From the NCBI GenBank assembly GCA_019828545.1, contig JACVRA010000174.1:186001-250000 (forward strand): 64,000 nt of DNA, read 5' to 3'. The stretch's first letter is position 1. Each line of letters begins with the position of its first letter. Origin of the DNA: Paracamarosporium sp. OC-R06-R3 (taxonomy: Eukaryota > Ascomycota > Dothideomycetes > Pleosporales > Didymosphaeriaceae). The position numbers and the translations under genes were made by a program. Shown in pieces: positions 1 to 11,249 of the stretch. The notes below the pieces were generated by a model that had not been told where the DNA came from, searched no databases, and was given only the letters and a program-made list of their open reading frames with translations.

Positions 1-3000
1 ATTGCTGAAGAAGCTTTTGCGTACGTACTGCTCAGCCATTGCGTCCAGCAATGGTGGAGGACAACTAGGAGTAATGAGACGTGCTAACACTTCGTAGAGA
101 CATGTTGCGAGACGAGAAGAACCAGACCATTGTTGTTTCTGGTGAATCTGGAGCAGGTAAAACTGTCAGTGCCAAATACATCATGCGATACTTTGCGACC
201 CGAGAGTCCCCTGATAACCCCGGCAAGCGGAGAGGCAAAGCAGACTCTATGAGTGAGACGGAAGAGCAGATTCTGGCAACCAATCCTATTATGGAAGCCT
301 TCGGTAACGCGAAAACGACCCGAAACGATAACTCCTCCCGCTTCGGTAAATACATTGAGATCATGTTCAACAAACAAACAGACATCACTGGTGCGAAGAT
401 ACGGACATATTTGCTTGAGCGTTCGCGATTGGTGTTCCAGCCGCTGAAGGAACGAAACTACCACATCTTCTACCAATTGATCAAGGGTGCGACGGAACAG
501 GAGCAGCAAGAGCTCTCTCTCAAGACTGTAGAGGAGTTTAGCTATCTCAACCAGGGCAGTTCCCCGACGATTGATGGTGTGGACGACAAGGCAGAATTCG
601 ACGCGACAAGGAAATCGCTTACCACAATTGGTGTGCCAGCTGAGACACAAACCCAGCTCTGGCGCCTTCTCGCTGCGCTTCTGCACATCGGAGATATCCA
701 GATCACGGCTACCCGTACGGACTCGGCGCTTGACCCGGCTGAACCTGCCCTGGTGAAAGCTTGCGAGTTGCTCGGCATTAACGCAGCAAACTTCGCTAAA
801 TGGACAGTCAAGAAGCAGCTTATCACAAGAGGCGAGAAGATCGTATCGAATCTCACCAAGCAGGCTGCTGTGGTTGTTCGAGATTCCGTAGCCAAATTCA
901 TCTACTCGAGCTTGTTCGACTGGCTTGTTGAGCGTATCAACGAGAGCTTGGCTACTGAGGAAGTCATTGCGAAGGCTCGCTCATTCATTGGTGTGCTCGA
1001 TATCTACGGTTTCGAACATTTTGCGAAGAACTCTTTCGAGCAGTTTTGTATCAACTACGCCAACGAAAAGCTGCAGCAAGAGTTCAACCAGCACGTCTTC
1101 AAGCTGGAACAAGAAGAATATCTCCGGGAAGAGATCGACTGGACGTTCATTGACTTCGCCGACAACCAGAAGTGTATTGATTTGATTGAAGGCAAGCTCG
1201 GTGTGCTAGCTTTGCTTGACGAAGAATCCCGTCTTCCTATGGGTTCGGACGACCAGTTCGTTACAAAACTGCACCACAACTTCTTCGGCGACAACAAGCA
1301 CGAGTTCTACCAAAAACCTCGATTTGGAAAATCCGCGTTCACAGTCAAGCACTATGCCGTTCCAGTTACATATGAGTCTGAGGGCTTCATTGAAAAGAAT
1401 CGAGATACCGTGCCAGACGAGCATATGGAAGTACTCAAGAGCTCGAGCAACAAGTTCTTGATACAAGTCTTAGACGTAGCAGCATCGATTCGCGACAAGG
1501 AAAATGCAGCCACTGCCTCAGCGAAACCCGCTGCTCCTGGTAGGAGGGTCGCTGTTAACCGAAAGCCAACGCTTGGTGGTATCTTCAAGTCCTCCCTCAT
1601 CGAGCTCATGAACACCATCAACTCTACTGATGTCCACTACATCCGGTGTATCAAGCCAAACGAGGCCAAGGAGGCCTGGAAGTTTGAAGGCCCTATGGTC
1701 CTCAACCAGCTTCGAGCTTGCGGTGTTCTCGAGACGGTCCGCATCTCTTGTGCCGGTTATCCCACGCGATGGACATATGAGGAATTTGCCCTGCGGTATT
1801 ACATGCTGACGCCGTCCTCTTCTTGGACACCAGAAATCCGCAACATGGCTAAGGCTATTCTCAACAAGGCTCTAGGTGATGGCAAGAACGATGGAACCGA
1901 CAAGTACCAGATGGGTCTTACCAAGATCTTTTTCCGCGCGGGTATGCTTGCGTTCCTTGAAAACCTGCGTTCCGCTCGATTGAACGATGCTGCTATTATG
2001 ATTCAGAAGAATCTCCGAGCCAAGTACTACCGCCGTGTATATCTGGAGATGCGCGATGCCATCATTGCCGTCCAGTCTCTGGCACGTGGATACATCACTC
2101 GAGAACGCGCAGAGGAAGCCAGGCAGATCAAGGCCGCAACGACCATACAGCGCGTGTGGCGTGGTTCCAAGGACAGGAAACGATTCCACATTGTTAGAAA
2201 CTCGGTCATATTGTTCCAAGCCGCCGCCGCAGGATATCTTTGCCGTAAGAACATTCTCGATAAGCGACTTGGAGATGCCGCACGTATCATCCAGCGCAGC
2301 TGGAGGTCTCAGCGACAACTCCGTGCATGGAGGCAATACAGAAAGAAGATTGTCATCATCCAGAACTTGTGGAGAGGAAAGAAAGCTCGCAAAGAGTACA
2401 AGACTCTTCGTGCCGAAGCTCGCGATCTCAAGAACATTTCCTACAAGCTGGAGAACAAGGTCGTCGAACTCACCCAGAATCTGGGTACAATGAGGCAAGA
2501 GAACAAGAGTTTGAAGATGCAAGTCGAGAACTACGAAGGCCAGATAAAGTCATACAAAGAACGGAGTCGTGCTTTGGAAAACCGACAAAAGGAACTTCAG
2601 GCGGAAGCCAACCAAGCTGGTATCACCGCTGCCAAGTTGAGCGCCATAGAGGAGGAGTTTAAGAAACTCCAAACCAACTACGACGAGAGCAACTCGAAGA
2701 TCCGCCACCTACAAGAAGAGGAGAAGCAACTCCGCTCATCGTTGAAGCAGACCACAGACGACTTGGAGTCCGCTAAGCGGAGAAGCAACATCACCGAGTC
2801 AGAAAAGTTGTCATTACGTCAACAGCTTACCGACCTGCAAGAGCAAGTCGAGATCATGAAGCGATCTGGGCCGATCAACGGTACGCTGGAGAACGGACAC
2901 ACCCCGATGGCGGCAAGTCTCATCAACCTCGTCTCCTCGAAGAAGCCCAAGAGGCGGAGTGCCGGTCCCGACACCCGCGATTTGGACCGCTTCAGCCAGA

Positions 3001-4422
3001 CTTACAGTCCACGCCCTGTCTCCATGGCTGTTGGCTCTACAGTCCATCGCCCCAACCTCTCTGGCTCAACGTTCAATCCCAACTTGGACAATGTCGAGCT
3101 TGAGCTTGAGAACATCCTTGGCGATGAGGACAACTTGAATGATGAAGTCACTCTCGGTTTGATCAAGAACCTCAAGATCCCCTCGCCAACCACTACTCCC
3201 CCTCCCACCGACAAAGAGGTCCTCTTCCCTGCTTACCTCATCAACCTTGTCACTTCTGAAATGTGGAACAACGGCTTCGTCAAGGAATCTGAGCGTTTCC
3301 TTGCCAACGTCATGCAGTCTATCCAGCAGGAAGTTATGCAACACGATGGCGACGAGGCGATCAACCCGGGCGCTTTCTGGTTGTCCAACGTTCATGAGAT
3401 GCTCTCGTTCGTCTTCCTTGCGGAGGACTGGTATGAGCAGCAAAAGACCGACAACTACGAGTACGACAGGTTGTTGGAGATCGTTAAGCATGACTTGGAG
3501 AGTCTTGAGTTCAACATCTACCACACATGGATGAAGGTCCTCAAGAAGAAGCTTCACAAGATGATTATCCCTGCCATCATCGAATCGCAGTCCCTTCCTG
3601 GCTTCGTTACCAACGAGAGCAACCGCTTCCTCGGCAAGCTTCTTCAGAGCAACAACTCTCCTGCGTATAGCATGGACAACCTGCTCAGCCTACTAAACAA
3701 TGTCTACAAGGCCATGAAGGCTTACTACCTGGAAGACTCGATCGTCACACAGACAGTCACAGAGCTCCTGAGGCTCGTCGGTGTTACTGCATTCAATGAC
3801 TTGCTCATGCGACGCAACTTCCTTTCCTGGAAGCGCGGTCTCCAGATCAACTACAACATTACTCGTATCGAGGAATGGTGCAAATCTCACGATATGCCTG
3901 AGGGTACTCTTCAGCTCGAGCACTTGATGCAGGCTACCAAGCTGCTTCAACTGAAGAAGGCTACCTTGAACGATATCGAGATCATCCAGGACATTTGCTG
4001 GATGTTGTCGCCCAACCAGATTCAGAAGTTGCTCAACCAGTACCTTGTCGCAGACTACGAACAGCCGATCAACGGCGAGATTATGAAGGCTGTGGCTTCA
4101 CGTGTAACCGAGAAGAGCGATGTCCTGCTGTTGACGGCAGTAGACATGGAAGACTCTGGGCCCTATGAGATTGCTGAGCCCAGGGTCATCACGGCGTTGG
4201 AGACATACACTCCTTCTTGTAAGTTCCGAACCTGATATAATGCGATGCCACCATGAACTGGAGCTGACTATGATCGCAGGGTTGCAAACACCTCGCCTGA
4301 AGCGTCTCGCCGAGATAGTCTCTCAGCAAGCTATTGCGCAGCAGGAGAAGATGGAGTTTGAGCACGTCAACGGCGATATCATCGGTGGCCAGCCTATGAT
4401 CGAGGAAGAAGTAGCTGCGTAA
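1..4422 (+). CDS. MYO2: Class V myosin heavy chain (5' partial)
   Basis: Actin motor that carries secretory vesicles and organelles to the hyphal tip. The 5' end lies outside the window. Exons inferred: <1-20, 98-4218 and 4280-4422; the first intron has GTACGT and GCTAAC signals. Visible in order: P-loop GESGAGKT (nt 141-164), switch I NxNSSRFGKY, switch II DIYGFEHF, the FKSSL and YIRCIKPN actin-binding region, IQ motifs (about nt 1980-2400), a coiled coil (about 2400-2860), a low-complexity linker, then a dilute (DIL) cargo-binding domain (about 3200-4190). The last exon adds the short C-terminus ending EEEVAA. Length and domain order fit fungal Myo2/MyoE. The family call is near certain. 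Confidence 0.96.
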
Positions 4423-5316
4423 ACTTTGCATTTGACCTGTTTTTCCGGCGCTTTCAAGATACTAGACATGCGATGACGAATACCTGTAGTTGTAAGGCGG
4501 TCTGCTTACGTTTTGGTACCTTTCTCTAGGCGGGCATGGGGCGTCGAGCCTCACATGTTGGGTATGTAATGTGGAATTTGTTTGATCAGACGTTTTTGAA
4601 GCGAAGCGATTCCGATATGAGACAAAGATACATGGACCTATCTCAGATCATTGCGGGCAGATGGGGAGATGGGAGAGAAGCGGTTTCGTTTCGGCATTAC
4701 TGGCACCGTTGGTGGCAGAGTTTTGTGCATAGGGATGTGAGGTGGAGTGGGTAGCGTTTATGAATGTGAATGCATGGCTGGACTTCAATGACTTGTTGCG
4801 TGCTTGTGATTTACGTTTTTAAGTTTGACAGGGCAATACTGACGTACTTCGCTACTGTTAAGGCTACAATACATGATATGACGACTCTCGTTTGAGAGGA
4901 AGCGTTTGGCGGTGAGTACATCCTCGCTTGGCGGCACTACGAAGCCGATTTCCCGATTCAGCTACTTCCAGCGGACACACCTTCTCTTCACAGCAACCAT
5001 TAAACAGGTTCAATCTTTCGGTCATTACCCCCTCGTTGGCTTTTAGTGACTTCGTTTGCATGAGTCTGCGCCACTTGTGCACACAGCTCGTGATCTAATC
5101 TGCGTCGTCAGCTGTAGAGGCACGGGCCCAAGGAAACGCATCACGTATGCTGAGCCACGACACATTCCATGAGGCAAAACTGTCGCAAGAACTTTTCAGT
5201 CAACATCAAAACTCAGTCACTGAGATCAGACGGCTGGAACCCGTTGTCACTTCGTCATTAACGATATCGTTTGCGGTGGCAACCTCCGCCAGCGCGCTAG
5301 TCGCACAGTAATAGTC
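4423..5316. other. Intergenic, myosin V to ZUFSP gene
   Basis: Holds the myosin 3' UTR and the promoter of the next gene. The short open frames here (for example 4536-4754) show no domain, codon pattern or splice context. I see no repeat or RNA gene. Confidence 0.6.
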
Positions 5317-7001
5317 ATGACAGGGCCCACGGAGCTGCTAGAATGCCCGCTATGTGACTTCACTGTCCTTCCTACGGATGACTATATTATACAGCTCCAT
5401 TTCGAGCAGGTTCACACTACGGATTCACCCTTCATAATAGAAGATGACCCGGAGCTGCTCCCACCGCCATTGCCCAAGAGACCACACTCCGCACTTTCCG
5501 CAACCGAGACTCAATCAACACCTGCCTCTGACGAAGACCAAAACATGGTTGAATGCCCTGAGCCCGACTGCGGCGAATCTGTCTATCTCAGCGACTTCAA
5601 CGAACATCTCGATTACCACGCCGCAGAAACATTATCATTTGACGAGACCACAGGAGAATATCGTTCTCGCAACAAAGCTAAAATGCATGGGTCAAAGCAT
5701 CATTCTCACCATGCGGGATCGTCCAAACCTTCATTCCTAGAGCATAGCTTCAACACCGAGTTGCCGGAAGCTCTGCGGCGACATGATGACCCCGGCCGCA
5801 AGTCGAAGACAAAGTCTCAGCGCGGCAGAAGCGATACGAGCTGCAGCGAGAAGAGTACCTTGTCACGCAGCATCCAGACTTTCAATCCGTTTGCTAGGTC
5901 CGACAAGAAGGTCCGGCCTCCCTCCAGCAGCTGTCGTCTTGGTGTAAGTGTTTTGTACGTCTCCATTTGCTGAACTTGCTGACCATAGAATGTAGCGCGC
6001 TGAGCTAGGTCCTCATGCATGGGAGGACCGTATGCCTAGATGGCTCCACGACCAACTTGCTGCCGGTCCTAAGATTACCATGGTCAACCGCATTGGTCGC
6101 GACGGTCGCCTCATCAAACAGGAGCAGGTACAGAATGAAACACCGGGCATTATCCCTATACTTGCGCAACTATCGGCTTTGGATCGCACTGTTAAGGAGG
6201 CTTACTATTGTCACCCATCTACACTTCACATCGGCAAGACCCCAAGGGAGGGCGGCTTCTGCGGATATCGCAATATCCAGATGCTCGTTTCGTACATCCA
6301 AGGCTCTAGAGCTCAAGGTCATGAGGATTTTCCGGGTCGCACACCAGGTATACTGAAGCTGCAGGATCTTATTGAGAGAGCTTGGGACAAGGGGATCAAT
6401 ACTATTGGTCGACAGCAAACTGGTGGTATTCGGGACACCAGGAAGTACATCGGCACTCCTGAGGTAAGAACGTCGGTAGCATTTCGGCTTCCAAGCCTAA
6501 CATTACACAGGCTCAAGCCCTCTTTCTCAGCGCTCAGATCGACTGCGGCGTCCAAATGTTCAGCGATGGAGCTGATGGTTCGACGGAAGCTCACGACAGT
6601 CTCCTCGCTGCCATCGAGCAATATTTCTCGCAGGCAGCTGTTGGCGACGGATCAAATGTGTACAAGACTCTCTTACCGCCTATCTATCTCCAACAACCCG
6701 GTCATTCGATCACGATCATTGGCTTCGAGCGCCGTCGAGATGGCAGTTGCAACCTAATGGTCTTCGACCCGATGTACAGCACTAGCCCGGCAATGCACAA
6801 GTTGATCGGACGGAAAGACATCAAGTCAGCTAGGCCTGAGGTGTTGTACGCCTATCGTAGGGTAGCGAAGCAACTACGGAAGCATGCTGCTTTTGAAATA
6901 CTCATGTAGGTTGCCTATGACGACAAACGATGAAGATGATGCTAACGCAACCCGGCAGGCTCACGGCACATCCGCCTTTGTTCCCCGCTTGGGATGTATG
7001 A
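5317..7001 (+). CDS. ZUFSP/Mug105-type deubiquitinase (peptidase C78)
   Basis: Predicted cysteine protease of the ZUFSP family, whose characterised members cleave K63-linked ubiquitin chains. Exons inferred: 5317-5943, 5996-6463, 6511-6905 and 6959-7001 (510 aa). The N-terminus has a C2H2 finger (CPLC...H...H) and a second finger-like element (CPEPDC...H...H). The catalytic Cys is in GFCGYRN (codon 6260-6262), the His in QPGHSI (6703-6705) and the Asp in VFDP (6766-6768). The last short exon gives LTAHPPLFPAWDV, which keeps the family's C-terminus; reading through instead would truncate it. All three introns have good branch sites (GCTAAC in the third). UFM1 protease is the alternative, but the N-terminal fingers favour ZUFSP. 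Confidence 0.92.
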
Positions 7002-7198
7002 GACATTCTCAGCACATCTGACTTTGCAGCATTTAGCACCAGTTCTAGCACAGATACCCAGGCGTTCACGTCATCTAGAAAAATGCATGGTGGTTATCAG
7101 GATGGAATATATTATCGCATTATACCCTTTCGTCTCATACATCCCATCTCGCTTTCACTCTTTAGTTTTTAATGGCGTGCTGAACTTCATTGCAATAG

Positions 7199-8017
7199 GT
7201 CCTTCGTCAATTTCCAGATCTTCGATTCCTCTACGTATTCTTCCGCTCTCGTACGCTCGGCTTCGACGTCTACCCAGAGGATCACTTCTTGCGCAACTTT
7301 CCTTGGCAGCAGTACGGGGGGTTGTGGATCGTCGATGATGCTCGTTTTGCTCGGTCGGGGAATCTCAGCCCGCGCACTACTCAAGCTCTCCGTCAAATCA
7401 CCAGTGAAGGCGCATCGACGTCCTCGTCCACTTTAAGTCATACCAATAGCTTCAGTACTTCTCCTCATGACGATTCTTCTTATCAGATATCGCCTCCTGC
7501 CCCGCACAACCTGTCCGACGCAGATCCTAAACGCCATGTGTCAGTGATGTCTTCACTCGACGGAACGGCGCCCGGTGTGAGGGGTCTAATGTTTGACCGT
7601 GGTGGTGCTGAGCTTGCCCCTGTACTCGACATGGTCGGCATGCACACAGCTATAATGGAGGTGGAGACAACTCCTACCCAGCTACAACAAACCAAGCTCT
7701 CACTACTTACAGACTTGGGACGCCGGTACCCAGGGTACCCAAGCGCATTTTCACCTACTTTCAACGCAAAACAACTGTTCTCATCACCAGCCCCCGAGAC
7801 CGGATCAGGAAACGCTACGCCTCGGGCTGCTAGTCCTGCTTTTAGCACCGCAAGTCCTATGAGCATCGACAGCCCCAGAATGTCGGGCCGATCTCACCGT
7901 TCCCGGGCTGACAGCGCCCCTTCTACCCAATCAAGCAAGAGGATAGACTACGAGGCCATGGTGAAAGCAGGCATCATCTCAGAAGAAGACATGTGGAACA
8001 ACCACTACCAGGCCTAG
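7199..8017 (+). CDS. Conserved hypothetical protein, 5' exon uncertain
   Basis: Not a family I can name. The frame opens after an acceptor-like TAG (7196-7198) and runs to a TAG at 8015-8017. The first 45 codons (LRQFPDLRFLYVFFRSRTLG, then VYPEDHFLRNFPW and YGGLWIVDD) are hydrophobic, aromatic and globular-looking. The rest is Ser/Pro-rich, ending DYEAMVKAGIISEEDMW. There is no ATG in frame before the conserved block, so an upstream exon is needed. One option is ATG at 7102 with exon 7102-7131 and a weak GTCTCA donor, which keeps phase. The same frame reopens after the TAG and runs to 8650 (next entry), so the true 3' end is in doubt. Confidence 0.6.
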   Translation, partial: VLRQFPDLRFLYVFFRSRTLGFDVYPEDHFLRNFPWQQYGGLWIVDDARFARSGNLSPRTTQALRQITSEGASTSSSTLSHTNSFSTSPHDDSSYQISPPAPHNLSDADPKRHVSVMSSLDGTAPGVRGLMFDRGGAELAPVLDMVGMHTAIMEVETTPTQLQQTKLSLLTDLGRRYPGYPSAFSPTFNAKQLFSSPAPETGSGNATPRAASPAFSTASPMSIDSPRMSGRSHRSRADSAPSTQSSKRIDYEAMVKAGIISEEDMWNNHYQA

Positions 8018-8032
8018 AAGGGCTGGACCAGC

Positions 8033-8650
8033 ATGACGTTCGTCCCCTCCGCACGCATCGGCGGCGTACCTTGCAGCCCCCCCTCGCCCGCCTCACTCAG
8101 CCCACAAAGCCCGCTTTCCCCCCGCACTGACATGCTCAAAAGCATCCAACGCAAACAAGCTTTCCAGTCCCTCTCCCACCAACCGCCTACGTCTCCCCCA
8201 TCCCCCGCATCACCCTCCCCCCAATCACTAGCACCCTCTTTCCCCATACAACTTTGCCCGTCGCCACCACCGAGAGCTATCCCCATCGCCAACGGCCTCG
8301 AAACTAGCGCCGCGTCTCCGCTCTCCGCGTCCGGTACACTGCTATCGTACACGAGTAATCGCAGCGTCGACAGCGGGCTCCTAGCCGTTCGCCCGCTCAG
8401 CGAGGCGCAGGTCGCAGAGTACAGGTTTTGGAGGCCGTGTGGGAGGCGGTCGTGTGCGTTTGGGTGTGGGGGTGGGAACGAGGGGGAGAGTAGGGCTGCG
8501 CGGAGGCTGTTTCGGGGTGTCGAGGTTGTGGGTTGTGAGGATGATGGTGCTGGGGATGGGGATGGGGATGGGGATATGGGGGTGGAGGTGGAGGGGGTTA
8601 GGACTGTGGTTGGGAGTGATGGCGAGAGTGTGGTTGAGATTAGGGTGTGA
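8033..8650 (+). CDS. In-frame continuation of 7199-8017 beyond a TAG
   Basis: This open frame is in phase with the previous gene and separated only by TAG at 8015-8017. It begins at an ATG 16 nt after that stop and runs 205 codons. Its start is Ser/Pro-rich like the end of the preceding segment. It then has a compact Cys-containing stretch (LSEAQVAEYRFW, RPCGRRSCAFGC, RAARRLFRGVE), an acidic Gly-Asp run (GAT GGG repeats) and ends VVEIRV. Options: a separate small gene; the C-terminal half of the previous protein joined by a small intron that removes the TAG (39 nt at 7993-8031 or 84 nt at 7993-8076 both keep frame, but with weak GTGGAA donors); stop readthrough; or a nonsense allele. The antisense open frame over the same bases looks like a shadow. 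Confidence 0.45.
   Translation: MTFVPSARIGGVPCSPPSPASLSPQSPLSPRTDMLKSIQRKQAFQSLSHQPPTSPPSPASPSPQSLAPSFPIQLCPSPPPRAIPIANGLETSAASPLSASGTLLSYTSNRSVDSGLLAVRPLSEAQVAEYRFWRPCGRRSCAFGCGGGNEGESRAARRLFRGVEVVGCEDDGAGDGDGDGDMGVEVEGVRTVVGSDGESVVEIRV
8545..8578. repeat. GATGGG simple repeat
   Basis: Several consecutive G-rich GATGGG units inside the 8033-8650 frame, encoding Gly-Asp repeats. Confidence 0.7.
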
Positions 8651-9421
8651 GGTGAATGTTTCACTGTGTGTGTGGTTCGGAGGGGAGGGATGTTGAGGGG
8701 TTTGTGAGTTGGAGTGAGATGGGTGGGGAAGTGTGCTGTTGGTTTTTTTTCGGGGTGCGGTGAGGTGTGGAAGGGGGTGTTGGACTTACTCGCTCGCTTT
8801 TTTGCTCGCTTGTTTATTCAGTTTCTTCTTCTTCTTGTAACTCTTTCTCTTGTACGTTGCTGCTGTTGTTTTATCTCTAATGGATGGATGAGTGTCGGTT
8901 TATTACGCGTGATGTCTTATGCAGGGGTGTTTGTGTGTAGTGAGGATACGTACGTACGTATGTACGTAGTTGCTGGTTTTTTGTTCATTTAGATGGATGT
9001 TGGAGATTGGGAAGCGTGGTGTGTTGTTTGGTCTGTTGATCTAGCGGAGGAGGAGTCTGGGGGTTGGGAGGAGGGGAGAAAGGGTAGGTAGGGGATGGGG
9101 TGAAGAGAGGGAGGGAAGAGGGTGAGTACTAAGGGAAAGGAGGCTGAGGACAGAACACGGGAAAAGCAAGACAAGGCAAATATCTCATATCACCTTAGCC
9201 TTACTCCAGAGATGGAAAGAAACAAATAAAGCCGGAAACAGCGAAGTACCATAACGTAACGTAAAGTAAAGGGTATCATTTTCATTTCCAGTCCCATCTC
9301 GCGCCCACGCTTCAATGCCACACTAGTACTATGCTACACTGCTTAACAACCCGAACCCGGGTCCCTCCCAACGCCTAAATGCAGATGAATTTTTACAATG
9401 TGTTTGTTACTCTGAGGAAGC
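8651..9421. other. Intergenic with convergent 3' ends
   Basis: No supported gene. Contains T-rich and strand-biased G-rich stretches and an ACGT microsatellite-like run around 8947-8969. It separates the plus-strand unknown from the minus-strand CWC2. Confidence 0.6.
8947..8969. repeat. (TACG)n microsatellite
   Basis: About five imperfect TACG units in noncoding DNA. Self-complementary, so it could form a small cruciform. Confidence 0.6.
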
Positions 9422-10666
9422 TCAGTCGCTGTCGTCGTCGCTGCCGTACCCGACGAGGAGCCCTGCAGCCGCGGGTGCAGGTTTCTTCGCTGTGGTATTC
9501 GCCGTGTAGCCCTTTAGCGCCGCGAGCGTGGAGCCAGAGAGGATGCCTGTGTTTTGCGGTGCGGGGGCAGGCGCGGGGGCGTCCTGCTCGGTTTCGTGTT
9601 GTGCGGCGCCGGCCTCGAGAAGGAGGCGCTCGTCTGGCGCGCCGAGTTCCTTGCTTTGCTCCCAGTCTGCTTTCTCCTTTGCGAACCACACGTCGTCTGG
9701 TGCTTCGTAGCCCTGGAGGCCGAAGGTGCCTTCTAGCTTGCGGCGTTTTTTTGCTTCGCCGTTGTCGCGGCCCTCGAGCTCGGCGACGTAGGCTGCGGGG
9801 AGCGCCTTGCGAATTGCCTCGGCGGCTTGCTCTTCGATGCGTCGCGCTTCTCTCTTCTGCGCCGCAGGGTTCGGATCCGTAGTCGCCCACCGGACGTTCA
9901 GAATCTCCTCGTGATCCAGCGACTGGTGCGCCATGGCCTCCTTCGCAAACTGCGAGTTCGCCTCGTTCATGTACGTGACGAAGGCGACGCCCCTGGCCGT
10001 CAGCACGCGCACGCGCTCGATCTGGCCCCACTCCTGGAAGTGCCGCGCGACAATCTCCTCAATGTCGTCCGTGACGTGGATGCGCCCGATGTACAGCGTG
10101 CGGTTCTGCCGCTGGAACGACCCCACGCCGCCCATGTCGTCGCGGTAGTCGCTGAACTTGTCCCGCCCGAAGCAGTCCACGTTGCTCGGGAACAGGTCCG
10201 TCACCGTGGGCAGCCGGTGCAGGTACTCGCAGTCGACGCCCTTGGGGCATATTCCGCGCGCGAAGAACAGGCAGAAGTAGCTCCCTGGCGTCTTGTCCGC
10301 TTTGGTGTATCCGGAATCCTTTGCAACGTTGCACCGGCCCTGCGCCGCCGTCTGCGAAAGGTACTTGTCCTCGCGGTCGCCGCCGCTCCATTTGTTGTAC
10401 CAGATGTTGAAGATTGTGCCGGTCGGGGGCGGGGCGTCCGTCTTGAAGGTCGCGGCGTCTACCTGCGGCCGCGCAGGGCGTCGCTTGCGCCGGATGATCT
10501 TCTTGACGCGTTTTCCCTCTGCATTTGTGGTGATGATGACCTGGTCTGATGTTGACGTCGAGGCGGGGACGAGCGAGGTGGATGCGGATGGTTCGTCAGC
10601 GGTGAGAGAGGGCTGCTCCTCTACGGGAGGCGCCAGCGTGGGCGGGGGCGACTGGACGTCGGTCAT
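9422..10666 (-). CDS. CWC2: Pre-mRNA-splicing factor Cwc2 (RBM22-like)
   Basis: Component of the Prp19/NTC complex that contacts U6 snRNA at the spliceosome's catalytic core. Single exon, 414 aa. After a disordered basic N-terminus there is the conserved block FNIWYNKWSGGD, the CCCH zinc finger (YFCLFFARGICPKGVDCEYLH), then PSNVDCFGRDKF and an RRM with RNP2-like TLYIGRI and RNP1-like RGVAFVTYMNEA. The C-terminus is an Ala/Pro-rich tail ending in acidic GSDDDSD. Domain order and linkers match Cwc2. Local GC is higher than in neighbouring genes. Confidence 0.96.
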   Translation of the reverse strand: MTDVQSPPPTLAPPVEEQPSLTADEPSASTSLVPASTSTSDQVIITTNAEGKRVKKIIRRKRRPARPQVDAATFKTDAPPPTGTIFNIWYNKWSGGDREDKYLSQTAAQGRCNVAKDSGYTKADKTPGSYFCLFFARGICPKGVDCEYLHRLPTVTDLFPSNVDCFGRDKFSDYRDDMGGVGSFQRQNRTLYIGRIHVTDDIEEIVARHFQEWGQIERVRVLTARGVAFVTYMNEANSQFAKEAMAHQSLDHEEILNVRWATTDPNPAAQKREARRIEEQAAEAIRKALPAAYVAELEGRDNGEAKKRRKLEGTFGLQGYEAPDDVWFAKEKADWEQSKELGAPDERLLLEAGAAQHETEQDAPAPAPAPQNTGILSGSTLAALKGYTANTTAKKPAPAAAGLLVGYGSDDDSD

Positions 10667-11249
10667 GGCGGGGAGAGGGAAGTTGGTGTGGTTGGCGGCG
10701 ATGGTTGCGGTGGTGGAACTTTTGGCGTCGGGCGCGTTAGCGGGAACCGGGAAGGCTCTGACTAAGCAACATCGGTCGGTCAGCTGTAATCAATCTTCCT
10801 CAAAAACTACCGTATTAGGAAGTTCAAGTCGCAACATCGGTCGAGCTCACTTTCTTGGAAAAACTACTGCGTAGGAAGTTCTAGTGGGTCTCCGTCTGAA
10901 CGCTCGTGCGACAAATGGTTCCAGTGACCACCATCAGGATGGCAGGCGTTACACCAAGAACTCTGAGGGTCTCAGCCTTCGAGCATAGTAGTCAATCCTC
11001 CCTGTGGATGTTGCTGATGCCTTGATACACTCTGCCTCGCTATTACCTTCATTGAAGATTAAGCACTGACGGGTGATGCGTAGATGTATTCTCTCTATTC
11101 TCTATATTCTCAAGGCCATACCAGACAGCCTGTATCCCCTTGCCTCTACCCTCTCCCAGCATCCCCTCCCGGTCAAAGTTTACTCGCCCCAACACCACCT
11201 GTCCACCACATTAGCTCTGCACCACAACCACTCACGCCCCAACCCTACA
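10667..11249. other. CWC2 promoter region / SDR 3' flank
   Basis: No gene seen. The proximal part is the CWC2 promoter and contains a two-copy direct repeat (separate entry). Confidence 0.6.
10765..10888. repeat. Two-copy direct repeat, about 66-bp period
   Basis: GCAACATCGGTCG occurs at 10765 and again at 10831. Each copy is followed by an AAAAACTAC...TAGGAAGTTC(A/T)AGT block (about 10802 and 10860). The copies have diverged between these anchors. It lies about 100 bp upstream of the CWC2 start codon. Confidence 0.75.

Noticed and set aside
8014..8664. 216-codon minus-strand open frame
   Set aside because: It is the antisense of the Ser/Pro-rich plus-strand frame; its protein is low-complexity without domain features, and the plus frame continues the upstream gene in phase.
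9393..10031. Long alternative minus-strand frame inside CWC2
   Set aside because: Arg-rich out-of-frame shadow of the GC-rich CWC2 gene; CWC2 itself is unmistakable.
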